Below, one piece after another: positions 44,483 through 53,264 of a stretch of 64,000 nt of DNA. The stretch is taken from contig NZ_JBKGXS010000001.1 of the NCBI RefSeq assembly GCF_046546475.1, positions 868,001-932,000 of the forward strand, written 5' to 3'. The notes beneath the pieces were generated by a model. It searched no databases. It was not told the DNA's origin and worked only from the letters and a program-made list of their open reading frames with translations. Source of the DNA: Pseudonocardia phyllosphaerae. GTDB lineage: Bacteria > Actinomycetota > Actinomycetes > Mycobacteriales > Pseudonocardiaceae. Position 1 is the stretch's first letter, and each line of letters begins with the position of its first letter. The translations under genes were made by a program, and so were the position numbers.

Positions 44483-44486
44483 CGGG

Positions 44487-45143
44487 TCACTCCTGGGGCG
44501 GCGGGCAGTTCACGTGGTCGAGGCGCGGGACGCCCCGCTCGAACCCCAGCACGGTCACCCCGGCCGGGTCCAGCTTCACGTGCACGCCCGCGGCGGGCGG
44601 CAGGCCGATCCAGCGGACGGTCAGCACCCGCGAGAAGTGGCCGTGCCCGACCAGGACGACGTCGCCGTCGCCGATCAGGCGGCGGGCCTCGGTGAGCACG
44701 GCGTCGGCGCGGGCACCGACGTCGTCGGGGGTCTCGCCGCCGGGCCACGGCCCGTCCCAGACCGTCCACCCGGGCAGCGTCTCCCGGATCTGCGGCGTGG
44801 TCAGGCCCTCGTGGGCGCCGTAGTCCCACTCGGCGAGGCGCCCGTCGACCCGGTCGACGGTGAGCCCGGCGCCGGCCGCGGTGTCGCGCGCGCGGGTGCG
44901 CGGGCTCGACAGCACGTGTGCCGGGGGCTCCGTACCGCGCAGCGCGGCCAGCCCGGCCCGGGCGCGGGCGGCGGCGCGCCGGCCGGCGTCGGTCAGGCCG
45001 ATGTCGGTCGCCCCGGTGTGGCGGCCGGTGGCCGACCACTCCGTCTCCCCGTGCCTGAGCAGGAAGATGCGGCCGGGAGGCTCAGCGTCGTTGCTCCGCC
45101 CGGCAGGATTGGCGTTCGGCTGGTCAGGTGGTTCTGCCGCCAT
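44487..45143 (-). CDS. Histidine phosphatase (phosphoglycerate mutase-like, Rv3214 type)
   Basis: A 218-residue acid phosphatase of the histidine phosphatase superfamily. The catalytic RHG is in IFLLRHGETEWSATGRHTG, followed by DIGLTDAGRRAAARARAGL, the conserved Arg in LSSPRTRARDTAAGAG, and the second catalytic His in VVLVGHGHFSRVLTVRWIG. M. tuberculosis Rv3214 (gpm2), located in the same gene neighbourhood, is reported as an acid phosphatase rather than a mutase. The acidic residues EWDYGAHEGLT are the third signature. ATG 45143 is used; the extension upstream to 45218 is not family-like. Confidence 0.92.
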   Translation of the reverse strand: MAAEPPDQPNANPAGRSNDAEPPGRIFLLRHGETEWSATGRHTGATDIGLTDAGRRAAARARAGLAALRGTEPPAHVLSSPRTRARDTAAGAGLTVDRVDGRLAEWDYGAHEGLTTPQIRETLPGWTVWDGPWPGGETPDDVGARADAVLTEARRLIGDGDVVLVGHGHFSRVLTVRWIGLPPAAGVHVKLDPAGVTVLGFERGVPRLDHVNCPPPQE

Positions 45144-45315
45144 GATCGCGACGCTAGCGTGATCGGGCCCGGATCGCCTGTCCACGGAGGACGCTCCCCC
45201 TACGGCGCCGCCGCTCACCCGAGCGAGGCGTCACTTCTGTGGCCCGGCGCCGTTGTCCGGGCAACGGGTCGGCTCTACCCAGGTCGTCCGCTGCCTCAGC
45301 TCCCCGAGGAGACAC

Positions 45316-46284
45316 ATGTCCCAGTCCAGCTCCCCCCGCGCCTCCGGGCGCCTCGTGGCCCGCCTGACGACGGGCCGCACCGGCCGCCGCCTGGCAGGCG
45401 CCGGGACCGCGGTCGGCCTCGCCGTCGCCGCCGCCCTCACCGCTCCCGTCGTCGCGTCCGCGGCGCCCGGGGCCCCGGCCGGCCCCGGCGCGATCGGGCC
45501 CGGCTCGCAGATCTCCACCCCGCAGCAGGGCGGCGCCGAGCTGTGCACCGCGAACTTCGTGTTCTCCGGCAACGGCAAGACCTACCTGGGTGCGGCCGCG
45601 CACTGCATGGCGGGCGAGAACTCCTCGCAGGGCGTCGACGGCTGCAAGGAGCCCGTCATGCCCGAGGGCGTCCGGGTCGACATCGCCGGGCGGGACGGCA
45701 AGACCTACACCGGCACCGTCGCGTACAACTCGTGGAAGGTCATGCAGGACAAGGGCGAGAAGGCCCGCGACCTGTGCACCTTCAACGACCTCTCGCTCAT
45801 CGAGCTGAGCCCGGAGGCCGAGAAGGCCGTCGACCCGACCGTCCCGAACTTCGGTGGCCCGACGGCGCTGGACACCGACGGCACCAAGGACGGCGAGAAG
45901 GTCTACAGCTACCAGCCGAACCAGACCGCGCCGACGCCGAACAAGCAGGGCGTCAGCCTCGGCCAGCCGGACGGCCCGCGCACCCACGTCGTGCAGACGA
46001 CTCCGCCCGGCATCCCCGGTGACTCGGGTTCCGGCTTCCTCGACGCCGACGGCAAGGCCTTCGGGGTGCTGTCCAGCCTGATGGCGCCGACCAGCTCCAA
46101 CGGCGTCACCGACCTGTCGAAGGCCCTGGACTACGCCGCGGCCAACGGCAAGATCGGCAAGGTCTCCCTGGTTCCGGGCAACAAGCCCTTCACCCCGGGC
46201 AACGCCAAGCTGACCAAGCTGCCCAGCGGGTCGGAGCTGCCGCAGACGCCGCTGCCGGAGCTGCAGCCGCTGCCGCTCGGCTGA
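45316..46284 (+). CDS. Secreted trypsin-like serine protease
   Basis: A 322-residue exported S1-fold protease. The N-terminal signal peptide has a twin-basic start and the hydrophobic run AGTAVGLAVAAALTAPVVAS with cleavage likely after ASA (about residue 49). The catalytic triad is His96 in LGAAAHCMAG, Asp158 in TFNDLSLIEL and Ser237 in IPGDSGSGFLDADG. Cys residues near His96 and the insert (CKEPV; CTFND) may form a disulfide. The C-terminus is Pro/Leu-rich (LPQTPLPELQPLPLG). Substrate unknown. ATG 45316 is preceded by GAGGA. Confidence 0.9.
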   Translation: MSQSSSPRASGRLVARLTTGRTGRRLAGAGTAVGLAVAAALTAPVVASAAPGAPAGPGAIGPGSQISTPQQGGAELCTANFVFSGNGKTYLGAAAHCMAGENSSQGVDGCKEPVMPEGVRVDIAGRDGKTYTGTVAYNSWKVMQDKGEKARDLCTFNDLSLIELSPEAEKAVDPTVPNFGGPTALDTDGTKDGEKVYSYQPNQTAPTPNKQGVSLGQPDGPRTHVVQTTPPGIPGDSGSGFLDADGKAFGVLSSLMAPTSSNGVTDLSKALDYAAANGKIGKVSLVPGNKPFTPGNAKLTKLPSGSELPQTPLPELQPLPLG

Positions 46285-46301
46285 GCCCGCTCCTCCTGCG
46301 C

Positions 46302-46338
46302 ACGGCGGGCCGTCCCGATCTCCGGGGCGGCCCGCCGT
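46302..46338. terminator. 15-bp stem-loop after the serine protease gene
   Basis: ACGGCGGGCCGTCCC (46302-46316) pairs with GGGGCGGCCCGCCGT (46324-46338) with one G-T wobble. Likely terminator. Confidence 0.65.
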
Positions 46339-46446
46339 CGTGTGTGCGGGCAACGGCGCGGGCTCCGGTGCGGCAGTCCAGTACGGGCGTTCTGTGCGCA
46401 GACCCACTGGCACGTCGCGGCAGCGGTGGCGCCCGAGCCGTTATGA

Positions 46447-46609
46447 TCGTCGGCGAGTACCCGACAGCCGAGACCGTCGCGGGGGCCGCATCCGTGCCCC
46501 GTCGCAGCGGATGGCCGTCCGGCACCGAGTCCGGCCGACGACAACCCGCGGCCCCGGTGCAGCGGCAGGCGCCCGAGCCGGGCGCCTCTTCCTCTTCCTG
46601 CCGTAGGAG
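46447..46609 (+). promoter_or_regulatory. Structured mRNA leader of the malic enzyme gene
   Basis: TCGTCGGC (46447-46454) pairs perfectly with GCCGACGA (46534-46541) enclosing a CATCCG/CGGATG hairpin. Downstream AGGCGCCC (46567-46574), loop GAGCC, GGGCGCCT (46580-46587) is a hairpin followed by a pyrimidine run (CTCTTCCTCTTCC). An outer helix CGGCAGG (46563-46569) with CCTGCCG (46597-46603) ends one base from the Shine-Dalgarno TAGGAG (46604-46609). The arrangement suggests attenuation or ribosome-site control. No riboswitch class I know fits. The rest of the 332-bp gap holds the preceding gene's terminator and no ORF I can support. Confidence 0.45.
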
Positions 46610-46616
46610 TTTTTCC

Positions 46617-47789
46617 ATGACGCTCGCCCAGGACCGTGCCCGGACCGCCCCGACGACCGCTCCCGGCCACGACGAGGTGTTCTCGGCGCACGAGGGCGGC
46701 AAGCTGTCCACCGGGCTGACGGCCCCACTGGCCGACGCCCGTGACCTGGCGATCGCCTACACCCCGGGGGTGGCCGAGGTCAGCCGCGCGATCGCCGCCG
46801 ACGCGGCGCTCGCCGCGCGCTACACCTGGGCGCACCGGATGGTCGCCGTGGTCAGCGACGGGACCGCGGTGCTCGGGCTCGGTGACATCGGCCCGCGCGC
46901 CGCGCTGCCGGTCATGGAGGGCAAGTCGGCGCTGTTCAAGTCCTTCGCCGGGCTGGACTCGATCCCGCTGGTGCTCGACACCACCGACGTCGACGAGATC
47001 GTCGAGACCCTGGTCCGGCTGCGTCCGACGTTCGGCGCGGTCAACCTCGAGGACGTCGCGGCCCCGCGCTGCTTCGAGCTCGAGGACCGGCTGATCGAGG
47101 CGCTGGACTGCCCGGTCATGCACGACGACCAGCACGGCACCGCGATCGTCCTGCTCGCCGCGCTGCGCGGGGCGGCCGCGGTCCAGGGTCGCCCGCTGGA
47201 CTCGCTGCGGATCGTCATCTCCGGTGCCGGTGCGGCCGGGGTGGCCTGCACCCGGATCCTGCTGGCCGCCGGCGCGACCGACGTCGTGCTGCTCGACTCG
47301 CGTGGTGTCGTCGACGACGGCCGGGGCGGGGTCAAGGCCGAGCTGGCCGCGGTCACCAACCCGCGCGGGGTCACCGGCGGCGTCGCCGAGGCCCTCGACG
47401 GCGCCGACGTCTTCGTCGGGCTCTCCAGCGCGAAGCTCCCCGAGGAGCTGCTGGAGACCATGAACGACGACGCGATCGTCTTCGCCCTGTCCAACCCGGA
47501 CCCCGAGGTCCACCCGGACGTCGCGCGCCGGCACGCGGCGATCGTCGCGACCGGCCGCAGCGACTTCCCGAACCAGATCAACAACGTGCTGGCCTTCCCC
47601 GGGATCTTCCGCGGGGCGCTCGACGCGCACGCCCGCCGGATCACCGACCGGATGAAGCTGGCCGCCGCCGAGGCGATCGTCGACGTCGTCGCCGACGAGC
47701 TGGCGCCGGACCGGATCGTCCCCGGCCCGTTCGACCCGCGGGTCGCCCCGGCGGTGGCCGCGGCCGTCGCGCGGGCCGCGCAGGCGTAG
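46617..47789 (+). CDS. NAD(P)-dependent malic enzyme
   Basis: Oxidative decarboxylation of malate to pyruvate with reduction of NAD(P), linking the TCA cycle to gluconeogenesis or lipid synthesis. 390 residues, the size of the short bacterial type. Visible blocks are GGKLSTGLTAPLADARDLAI, AYTPGVAEVSRAIAAD, the metal-binding NLEDVAAPRCFELED and HDDQHGTAIVLLAALRGAA, the dinucleotide fold VISGAGAAGVACTRILLAAG and ALSNPDPEVHPD plus FPNQINNVLAFPGIFRGALD. ATG 46617 has TAGGAG 7 bp upstream. Confidence 0.95.
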   Translation: MTLAQDRARTAPTTAPGHDEVFSAHEGGKLSTGLTAPLADARDLAIAYTPGVAEVSRAIAADAALAARYTWAHRMVAVVSDGTAVLGLGDIGPRAALPVMEGKSALFKSFAGLDSIPLVLDTTDVDEIVETLVRLRPTFGAVNLEDVAAPRCFELEDRLIEALDCPVMHDDQHGTAIVLLAALRGAAAVQGRPLDSLRIVISGAGAAGVACTRILLAAGATDVVLLDSRGVVDDGRGGVKAELAAVTNPRGVTGGVAEALDGADVFVGLSSAKLPEELLETMNDDAIVFALSNPDPEVHPDVARRHAAIVATGRSDFPNQINNVLAFPGIFRGALDAHARRITDRMKLAAAEAIVDVVADELAPDRIVPGPFDPRVAPAVAAAVARAAQA

Positions 47790-48128
47790 CGCGCGGTCGT
47801 ACGTCGATCCCGGGCCGCTCGCGTATGGAGCGCCGGGCACGCGATCACGGTGCGTGCACACGCAACCTCTGCGCCGAGCGTGATCATCGCGCTGTGAGCG
47901 GTCGGGCACGCTCGGTCGTCCGTGCGGGCACCGCTCGGCCCACCAAGGGTACCCTTCGGCCGTTCTGTGAGGCGCAGATGCCGACGGAGCGCGTCCGGTG
48001 TGGCGCAATTACTCCGTTCGGCCCTGTCACGGGCCGTGAATGCTGCCTCGATCGGGCTACCATCCCGGATCGCCCGGGACGGTGGCTCGTTGTGCGGGTG
48101 TCGGAGCCGAACGGGACGGGAGGCGGGC
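47790..48128. other. Gene-free interval before the GGDEF-EAL gene
   Basis: Holds a weak dyad (GATCACG 47843-47849 with CGTGATC 47879-47885, and TGCGTG/CACGCA at 47851-47864 inside it) that may end the malic enzyme transcript. The remainder should contain the promoter of the next gene; I see no clear consensus and no supported ORF. Confidence 0.4.
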
Positions 48129-50648
48129 GTGGACGAGCTGGAGCCGCGCGCGGGTGAACGCGGTGGTGTGGCGCGGGGCGTGTTCGACGACCCCACGGCC
48201 GCCCCCACGCCCGGCGCCCGCGCCGCGCACTCCGACGTGCCGCTGCCGCCGTCGCCCGCCCTGGTCTGCGACGCCGAGGGCGTCGTCCGGCACACCAACG
48301 CCGCGCTGCGCCGCCTCGCCGGCTCCGCCGACCCGACCGGGATGCGGCTGCCGCAGCTGCTCGTCGGCCCGGACTCCGACGCCCGCCTGGTCCGCGCCGA
48401 CCGCAGGCTCGCCCGGGTCAAGGTCGTGCGCTGGCCGCAGGGGGACAACACGGTCGTCCTGCTGACCGCGTTCCCGGATCCGACGCCGTCGCCGGTCGGG
48501 GAGGCGCCGACGCTGGACCTGGAGCGGGCCACCCGCTCGGGTACCTGGACCTTCGACCTGCAGGCCGGGACGCTGACCCGAAGCGAGGGGCTCGTCGAGC
48601 TCTACCGCGCGCTCGGCGTCCGCCCGGACGGCCCGGAGGGCCCGGTCGAGGGCGACCAGGTCGAGCGGGTCTGCCGGATGCTGCGCCGCGACTGCGAGCA
48701 GCGCGTCCCGGAGCAGTCCGGCGGCTCCGGGCCCGCCGCTGAGCCGGCCTCCGCCTCCGGGCCGCACGCGTCGGAGATCCGGCCCGACGGCGGCGCGGTG
48801 CTGTCCTGCCGCACCCGGGTCGACCGGACCCCGGGCGGTGCGCCGCTGCGGCTGATCGGGACCGTGCAGGACGTCACCGACCGCCGCCGCGCGGACTCGC
48901 GCGCCCAGCGCTCCGGGCAGCGCTTCGCCGACCTCGTCGCCACGATCACCACCGGCGTCGCGATGCTCGACGGCCGCGGCCGCATCGTCGACGCCAACCC
49001 GGCGCTGTGCACGCTGCTCGAGGCCGACCTGGAGACGCTGCGCGGCGTTCCGGCCCGCAGCCTGTCCGCGGACCCGCAGCACGTCCGCGCCGACGGGCTG
49101 CCCGAGTGGCTGCGCGACCCGTCCGATCCCGAGCCGACGTACCGGATCGAGAACCTGCCGCTGCTGCGCGCCGACGGCACCCGGGTCTGCTGCGAGGTCG
49201 TGGTCAACGCCGCTCCCTCCGACGACGGTCGCCCGTTCTGGCTGCTCGTGATCACCGACGTCGACGAGCGCCGCCGGGCCGCGGACCTGCTGCACGAGGC
49301 GGGCACCGTCGACCCGCTGACCCGGCTGCCCAACCGCACCGGGCTCCTGGAGATCACCGACCGGCTCCTCGACGAGGGCGATCCGGACCGGGTGGCCGTG
49401 GTCTGCGGTGACATCGACGACTTCGCCCGTGTCAACACCGGCCTCGGCCACGACGCCGGGGACGCGCTGATCGTCGAGCTGGCAGGGAAGCTGCAGCGCG
49501 AGCTGCCGGTCGGCTGCACCGCGGGCCGCCTGGCAGGCGACGAGTTCGCCGTCGTCTGCACCGACGTCACAGAGGCAGGCGGTGCCCGCGGTCTCGCCGG
49601 GCTGGTCGCGGAGCTCCTGCGCGGCACCGTCACCGTCGACGGGCGGCCGGTCACGCTCACCGCGTCGGTCGGCGTCGCGACCCGGACGGCGGTTCCGGAG
49701 GGCTGCCACGGGCACGTCACCGGTGCCGACGGGCTGCTGCGCTCGGCCGAGATCGCCGTCGGGCAGGCCAAGGAGCGGGGCCGCGGCGCCATCGCCGTCG
49801 CCGACCGCGACTCGATCGCCCCGGCCTGCCGGCAGCTGGAGCTGGAGGCCGAGCTGCGCGACGCGATCGCCAACGACGCGCTGCGCCTGGAGTACCAGCC
49901 GGTCGTCGGGCCGGACGGGTCGGTGCTGTCGGCCGAGGCGCTCCTGCGCTGGTCGCACCCGACGCGCGGCGAGATCTCCCCGGGGGAGTTCCTGCCGGTG
50001 GCGCTGCGCAGCGGGCTGCAGCGGGAGCTGGACCTCTGGGTGCTCCGCACCGCCGCCCACGAGGCCGCCACCTGGCCGCGGCACGGGCAGCGGGTCGCCG
50101 TCGCGGTGAACCTGGCCGGGCTGCTGCCCGCCGACCCCGGCTTCCTCGACGACGTCGCAGGCGCCATCGCCGGGTCCGGCCTGGACTGGGACCAGCTGGT
50201 GCTGGAGCTGGTCGAGACGAGCCTGGTCGCGCTGCCCCGCCCCGCGCTCGACGCGATGGGCGAGCTGGGCAGGCGCGGCGTCCGCTTCGCCGTCGACGAC
50301 TTCGGCACCGGCTACTCCTCGCTGGCCAGGCTCAAGGAGCTGCCCGCGCAGATCGTGAAGGTCGACCGCGCCTTCGTCACCGGTGTCGGCACCGACCCGG
50401 CCGACTTCGCGCTCGCCCGTGCGGTCGTCGAGGTCGCCAGGGCGATGGGCCGCGCCACCGTGGCCGAGGGCGTCGAGACCGCCGAGCAGTTCCACGTGCT
50501 GCTCCAGCTCGGGGTGAACGCGTTCCAGGGCTGGCTGTTCGCCCGCTCGCTGCGGCCCGAGGACCTGCACCGGGTGCTGCGCGGCGGGGGCCTGCCCACC
50601 CCGGTCACGACGGCGACGCCGCCCGGTGGCACCCCCGGCGCCTACTGA
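48129..50648 (+). CDS. PAS-GGDEF-EAL cyclic-di-GMP enzyme
   Basis: An 839-residue cytosolic protein that could both make and degrade cyclic di-GMP. Order: N-terminal PAS-like regions (ALVCDAEGVVRHTNAALRRL), a second PAS near residues 160-250, a PAS ending GTVQDVTDRRRADSR, a PAS with VAMLDGRGRIVDANPALCTL, then GGDEF (DPLTRLPNRTGLLEI; CGDIDDFARVNTGLGHDAGD; active motif AGDEF) and EAL (LSAEALLRWSHPTRGEISP; LVLELVETSLVALP; AVDDFGTGYSSLARLKELPA; VAEGVETAEQFHVLLQLG). Key EAL residues look intact. No RxxD inhibitory site precedes AGDEF. GTG 48129 has GGGAGG 6 bp upstream. No transmembrane segment. Confidence 0.94.
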   Translation: MDELEPRAGERGGVARGVFDDPTAAPTPGARAAHSDVPLPPSPALVCDAEGVVRHTNAALRRLAGSADPTGMRLPQLLVGPDSDARLVRADRRLARVKVVRWPQGDNTVVLLTAFPDPTPSPVGEAPTLDLERATRSGTWTFDLQAGTLTRSEGLVELYRALGVRPDGPEGPVEGDQVERVCRMLRRDCEQRVPEQSGGSGPAAEPASASGPHASEIRPDGGAVLSCRTRVDRTPGGAPLRLIGTVQDVTDRRRADSRAQRSGQRFADLVATITTGVAMLDGRGRIVDANPALCTLLEADLETLRGVPARSLSADPQHVRADGLPEWLRDPSDPEPTYRIENLPLLRADGTRVCCEVVVNAAPSDDGRPFWLLVITDVDERRRAADLLHEAGTVDPLTRLPNRTGLLEITDRLLDEGDPDRVAVVCGDIDDFARVNTGLGHDAGDALIVELAGKLQRELPVGCTAGRLAGDEFAVVCTDVTEAGGARGLAGLVAELLRGTVTVDGRPVTLTASVGVATRTAVPEGCHGHVTGADGLLRSAEIAVGQAKERGRGAIAVADRDSIAPACRQLELEAELRDAIANDALRLEYQPVVGPDGSVLSAEALLRWSHPTRGEISPGEFLPVALRSGLQRELDLWVLRTAAHEAATWPRHGQRVAVAVNLAGLLPADPGFLDDVAGAIAGSGLDWDQLVLELVETSLVALPRPALDAMGELGRRGVRFAVDDFGTGYSSLARLKELPAQIVKVDRAFVTGVGTDPADFALARAVVEVARAMGRATVAEGVETAEQFHVLLQLGVNAFQGWLFARSLRPEDLHRVLRGGGLPTPVTTATPPGGTPGAY

Positions 50649-50809
50649 GCGTCCCGGGCCCGGCGCCCGCGGTCACCACCGCGCCACCGACCTGTCCGGA
50701 CACCCGCCCGTGACGGGTGGAGCGGTTCGCCCGCCGACAACGGTCGCGTTAGTGTGCTCCGACCACGCGGCCGATCCGGGCCGCGTGCCGAAGGCAGGGG
50801 GAGCCGGCG

Positions 50810-51889
50810 ATGATCGAGTTCCGGGGCGTCACGAAACGCTTCCCGGACGGGACGGTTGCGGTCGACGACCTCGACCTCGTCGCCGACCAGGGCCGCATCA
50901 CGGTCTTCGTGGGCCCGTCCGGCTGCGGCAAGACCACGTCCCTGCGGATGATCAACCGGATGGTCGAGCCGACCTCGGGCGAGCTGCTCGTGGACGGGCA
51001 GGACGTGCTCGCCGCGGACCCGGCCGACCTGCGCCGCGGCATCGGCTACGTCATCCAGCAGGCCGGGCTGTTCCCGCACCGCACCATCGTCGACAACATC
51101 GCGACGGTGCCGCTGCTGCTCGGGCGGGGCAAGAAGGCCGCCCGGGACCGGGCCATGGAGCTCATGGAGATCGTCGGCCTCGACACCTCGATGGCCAAGC
51201 GGTACCCGAGCCAGCTCTCCGGCGGCCAGCAGCAGCGCGTCGGCGTCGCCCGCGCGCTCGCCGCGGACCCGCCGGTGCTGCTGATGGACGAGCCGTTCTC
51301 CGCGGTCGACCCGGTGGTGCGCGAGAGCCTGCAGGACGAGCTGCTGCGGCTGCAGTCCGAGCTCGGCAAGACCATCGTGTTCGTCACCCACGACATCGAC
51401 GAGGCGATCAAGCTCGGCGACAAGGTGGCGGTGTTCCGGGTCGGCGGCAAGCTGGCCCAGTACGACGAGCCGGGCGTGCTGCTCTCCCGCCCGGTCGACG
51501 ACTTCGTCGACAACTTCGTCGGCCGCGACCGCGGCTACCGCGGCCTGGGCTTCCTCACCTCCGACACCATCCCGATCGGCTCGCTGCCGGTGATCTCGGT
51601 CGGCGACCCGCTGCCGCACGACGGGTGGGCACTCGTCGTCGACACCTCGGCGAAGCCGCTGGGCTGGGTCCGGGCCGGCGAGGGGCAGGTCACCGAGGAC
51701 GCCCTGGTCCCCGGCGGGTCGCTCTACACCGTCGGCTCCGGCTCGCTGCGCGGCGCGCTCGACGCCGCGCTGTCCTCGCCGTCCGGGCAGGGCGTCGCCG
51801 TCGACGACAACGGCCGCGTCGCCGGCTCGGTCACCGCCGACGCCGTGCTGGCGGCGCTGCCCGCCGCCCGCGACGAGTCCGCCGCCTAG
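50810..51889 (+). CDS. Osmoprotectant ABC transporter ATP-binding protein (ProV/OpuCA type)
   Basis: A 359-residue ATPase of the glycine betaine/carnitine/choline uptake family. Walker A GPSGCGKTTSLRMINRMVEP (about residue 35), IGYVIQQAGLFPHRTIVDNI (Q-loop), signature QLSGGQQQRVGVARALAADP, Walker B VLLMDEPFSAVDPVVRESLQ and switch His in VFVTHDIDEAIKLGDKVAV. C-terminal residues ~270-359 form a single CBS-like regulatory region (WALVVDTSAKPLGWV; VAVDDNGRVAGSVTADAVL), which in OpuA-type ATPases senses ionic strength. Start ATG 50810. First gene of a four-gene operon. Confidence 0.95.
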   Translation: MIEFRGVTKRFPDGTVAVDDLDLVADQGRITVFVGPSGCGKTTSLRMINRMVEPTSGELLVDGQDVLAADPADLRRGIGYVIQQAGLFPHRTIVDNIATVPLLLGRGKKAARDRAMELMEIVGLDTSMAKRYPSQLSGGQQQRVGVARALAADPPVLLMDEPFSAVDPVVRESLQDELLRLQSELGKTIVFVTHDIDEAIKLGDKVAVFRVGGKLAQYDEPGVLLSRPVDDFVDNFVGRDRGYRGLGFLTSDTIPIGSLPVISVGDPLPHDGWALVVDTSAKPLGWVRAGEGQVTEDALVPGGSLYTVGSGSLRGALDAALSSPSGQGVAVDDNGRVAGSVTADAVLAALPAARDESAA

Positions 51890-51897
51890 GCCGCGCG

Positions 51898-52542
51898 ATG
51901 AACTGGGTCTTCCGCAACTCCGACCTCGTGCTGGACCTGGTCCGTGAGCACCTGGTGCTCTCGCTGCTGCCGGTGGTGATCGGGCTGGTGCTGGCCGTGC
52001 CGCTGGGCTGGATCGCCAACCGCCGTGGCTGGCTGCGCACTCTCACGCTCAACGCGGCCGGGTTCCTCTACACGCTGCCGTCGCTGGCGCTGTTCGTGTT
52101 CCTGCCGCTGATCCTCGGCACCCGGATCCTCGACGCGGTCAACGTGGTCATCGCGATGACCGTCTACGTGCTCGCGCTGCTGGTCCGCACCGTCGCCGAC
52201 GGGCTGTCCGCGGTGCCACCCCGGATCATCGACTCGGCGACGGCGATGGGCTACCGCCCGGTGTGGCGGTTCCTGACCGTCGAGCTGCCGGTCGCGATCC
52301 CGGTCATCGTCGCCGGGCTGCGGGTCGCCGCGGTCAGCTCGATCAGCCTGGTCACGGTCGGCTCGGTGATCGGGTTCGGCGGGCTCGGCAAGCTGTTCAC
52401 CGAGGGCTTCCAGCGGGAGATCCCGCAGGAGACGATCACCGGGATCGTGCTGGTGCTGCTCGTCGCGCTCGTCGTGGACGGGCTCCTGGTGCTGGGCGGC
52501 CGGCTGGCCACCCCCTGGGAGCGAGCGGGGGCGCACCGATGA
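51898..52542 (+). CDS. Osmoprotectant ABC transporter permease (ProW/OpuCB type), first
   Basis: A 214-residue permease with about six TM helices, including VLSLLPVVIGLVLAVPLGWI, LNAAGFLYTLPSLALFVFLP and AVNVVIAMTVYVLALLVRTV. The EAA-like cytoplasmic loop is IIDSATAMGYRPVWRFLTVE followed by LPVAIPVIVAGLRVAAVSSI. It starts 8 bp after the ATPase gene and its stop overlaps the second permease (ATGA). Confidence 0.94.
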   Translation: MNWVFRNSDLVLDLVREHLVLSLLPVVIGLVLAVPLGWIANRRGWLRTLTLNAAGFLYTLPSLALFVFLPLILGTRILDAVNVVIAMTVYVLALLVRTVADGLSAVPPRIIDSATAMGYRPVWRFLTVELPVAIPVIVAGLRVAAVSSISLVTVGSVIGFGGLGKLFTEGFQREIPQETITGIVLVLLVALVVDGLLVLGGRLATPWERAGAHR

Positions 52543-53264
52543 GCTACCTCGGCTGGCTGTTCGACGCCGCGAACTGGTCGGGCCCGGAGGGCATCCTGGT
52601 CCGGCTCGCCGAGCACCTCGGCTACACCGCCCTGACGATGATCATCGCGATGGTGATCGCGCTGCCGCTCGGCGCGTGGATCGGGCACACCGGGCGCGGT
52701 GGCGTGCTCGTCGTCGGGTTCGCGAACGCGCTGCGCGCGCTGCCCACGCTCGGCCTGCTCGTCCTGCTGTTCCTGCTGGTCGGCCTGGGCCTGCTCGGCC
52801 CGCTCATCGCGCTGATCGTGATCGCGGTGCCGCCGCTGCTGGCCGGGGCCTACTCCGGCGTGCGCAACGTGGACCCGGCGATCGTCGACGCCGCCGAGGG
52901 CATGGGCATGCGCGGCACCGAGGTCCTGACCAAGGTGGAGCTGCCCAACGCGCTGCCGCTGATCCTCGGCGGGGTCCGCAGCGCCACCCTGCAGGTCATC
53001 TCGACGGCCACCGTCGCCGCCTACGTCGGCATCGGCGGGCTCGGCCGGTTCATCATCGACGGCCTGGGCCAGCGCGACTACGGCGCCATGATCGGCGGGT
53101 CGATCCTGGTGGCGCTGCTCGCCGTCGTGGCGGACCTGGTGCTGGGCGCGCTGCAGCGGCTGATCGTGTCGCCGGGGCTGCAGCAGAAGAAGGCGCCGTC
53201 CGGGAAGCCGCGGCTGCGGGTCATCCGCGGCGGCGCCGCCGACGACCGGGCGGAGGCCGCATGA
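52539..53264 (+). CDS. Osmoprotectant ABC transporter permease (ProW/OpuCD type), second
   Basis: A 241-residue permease with about six TM helices (YTALTMIIAMVIALPLGAWI; LPTLGLLVLLFLLVGLGLLG; ALIVIAVPPLLAGAYSGVRN). The EAA loop is AIVDAAEGMGMRGTEVLTKV then ELPNALPLILGGVRSATLQV. A basic C-terminal tail (KKAPSGKPRLRVIRGG) extends past the last helix. ATG 52539 overlaps the previous stop and its own stop overlaps the binding-protein ATG. Confidence 0.94.
   Translation: MSYLGWLFDAANWSGPEGILVRLAEHLGYTALTMIIAMVIALPLGAWIGHTGRGGVLVVGFANALRALPTLGLLVLLFLLVGLGLLGPLIALIVIAVPPLLAGAYSGVRNVDPAIVDAAEGMGMRGTEVLTKVELPNALPLILGGVRSATLQVISTATVAAYVGIGGLGRFIIDGLGQRDYGAMIGGSILVALLAVVADLVLGALQRLIVSPGLQQKKAPSGKPRLRVIRGGAADDRAEAA

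Noticed and set aside
46447..46609. Known riboswitch (TPP, cobalamin, c-di-AMP, glycine) before malic enzyme
   Set aside because: None of the conserved core sequences of those classes is visible.
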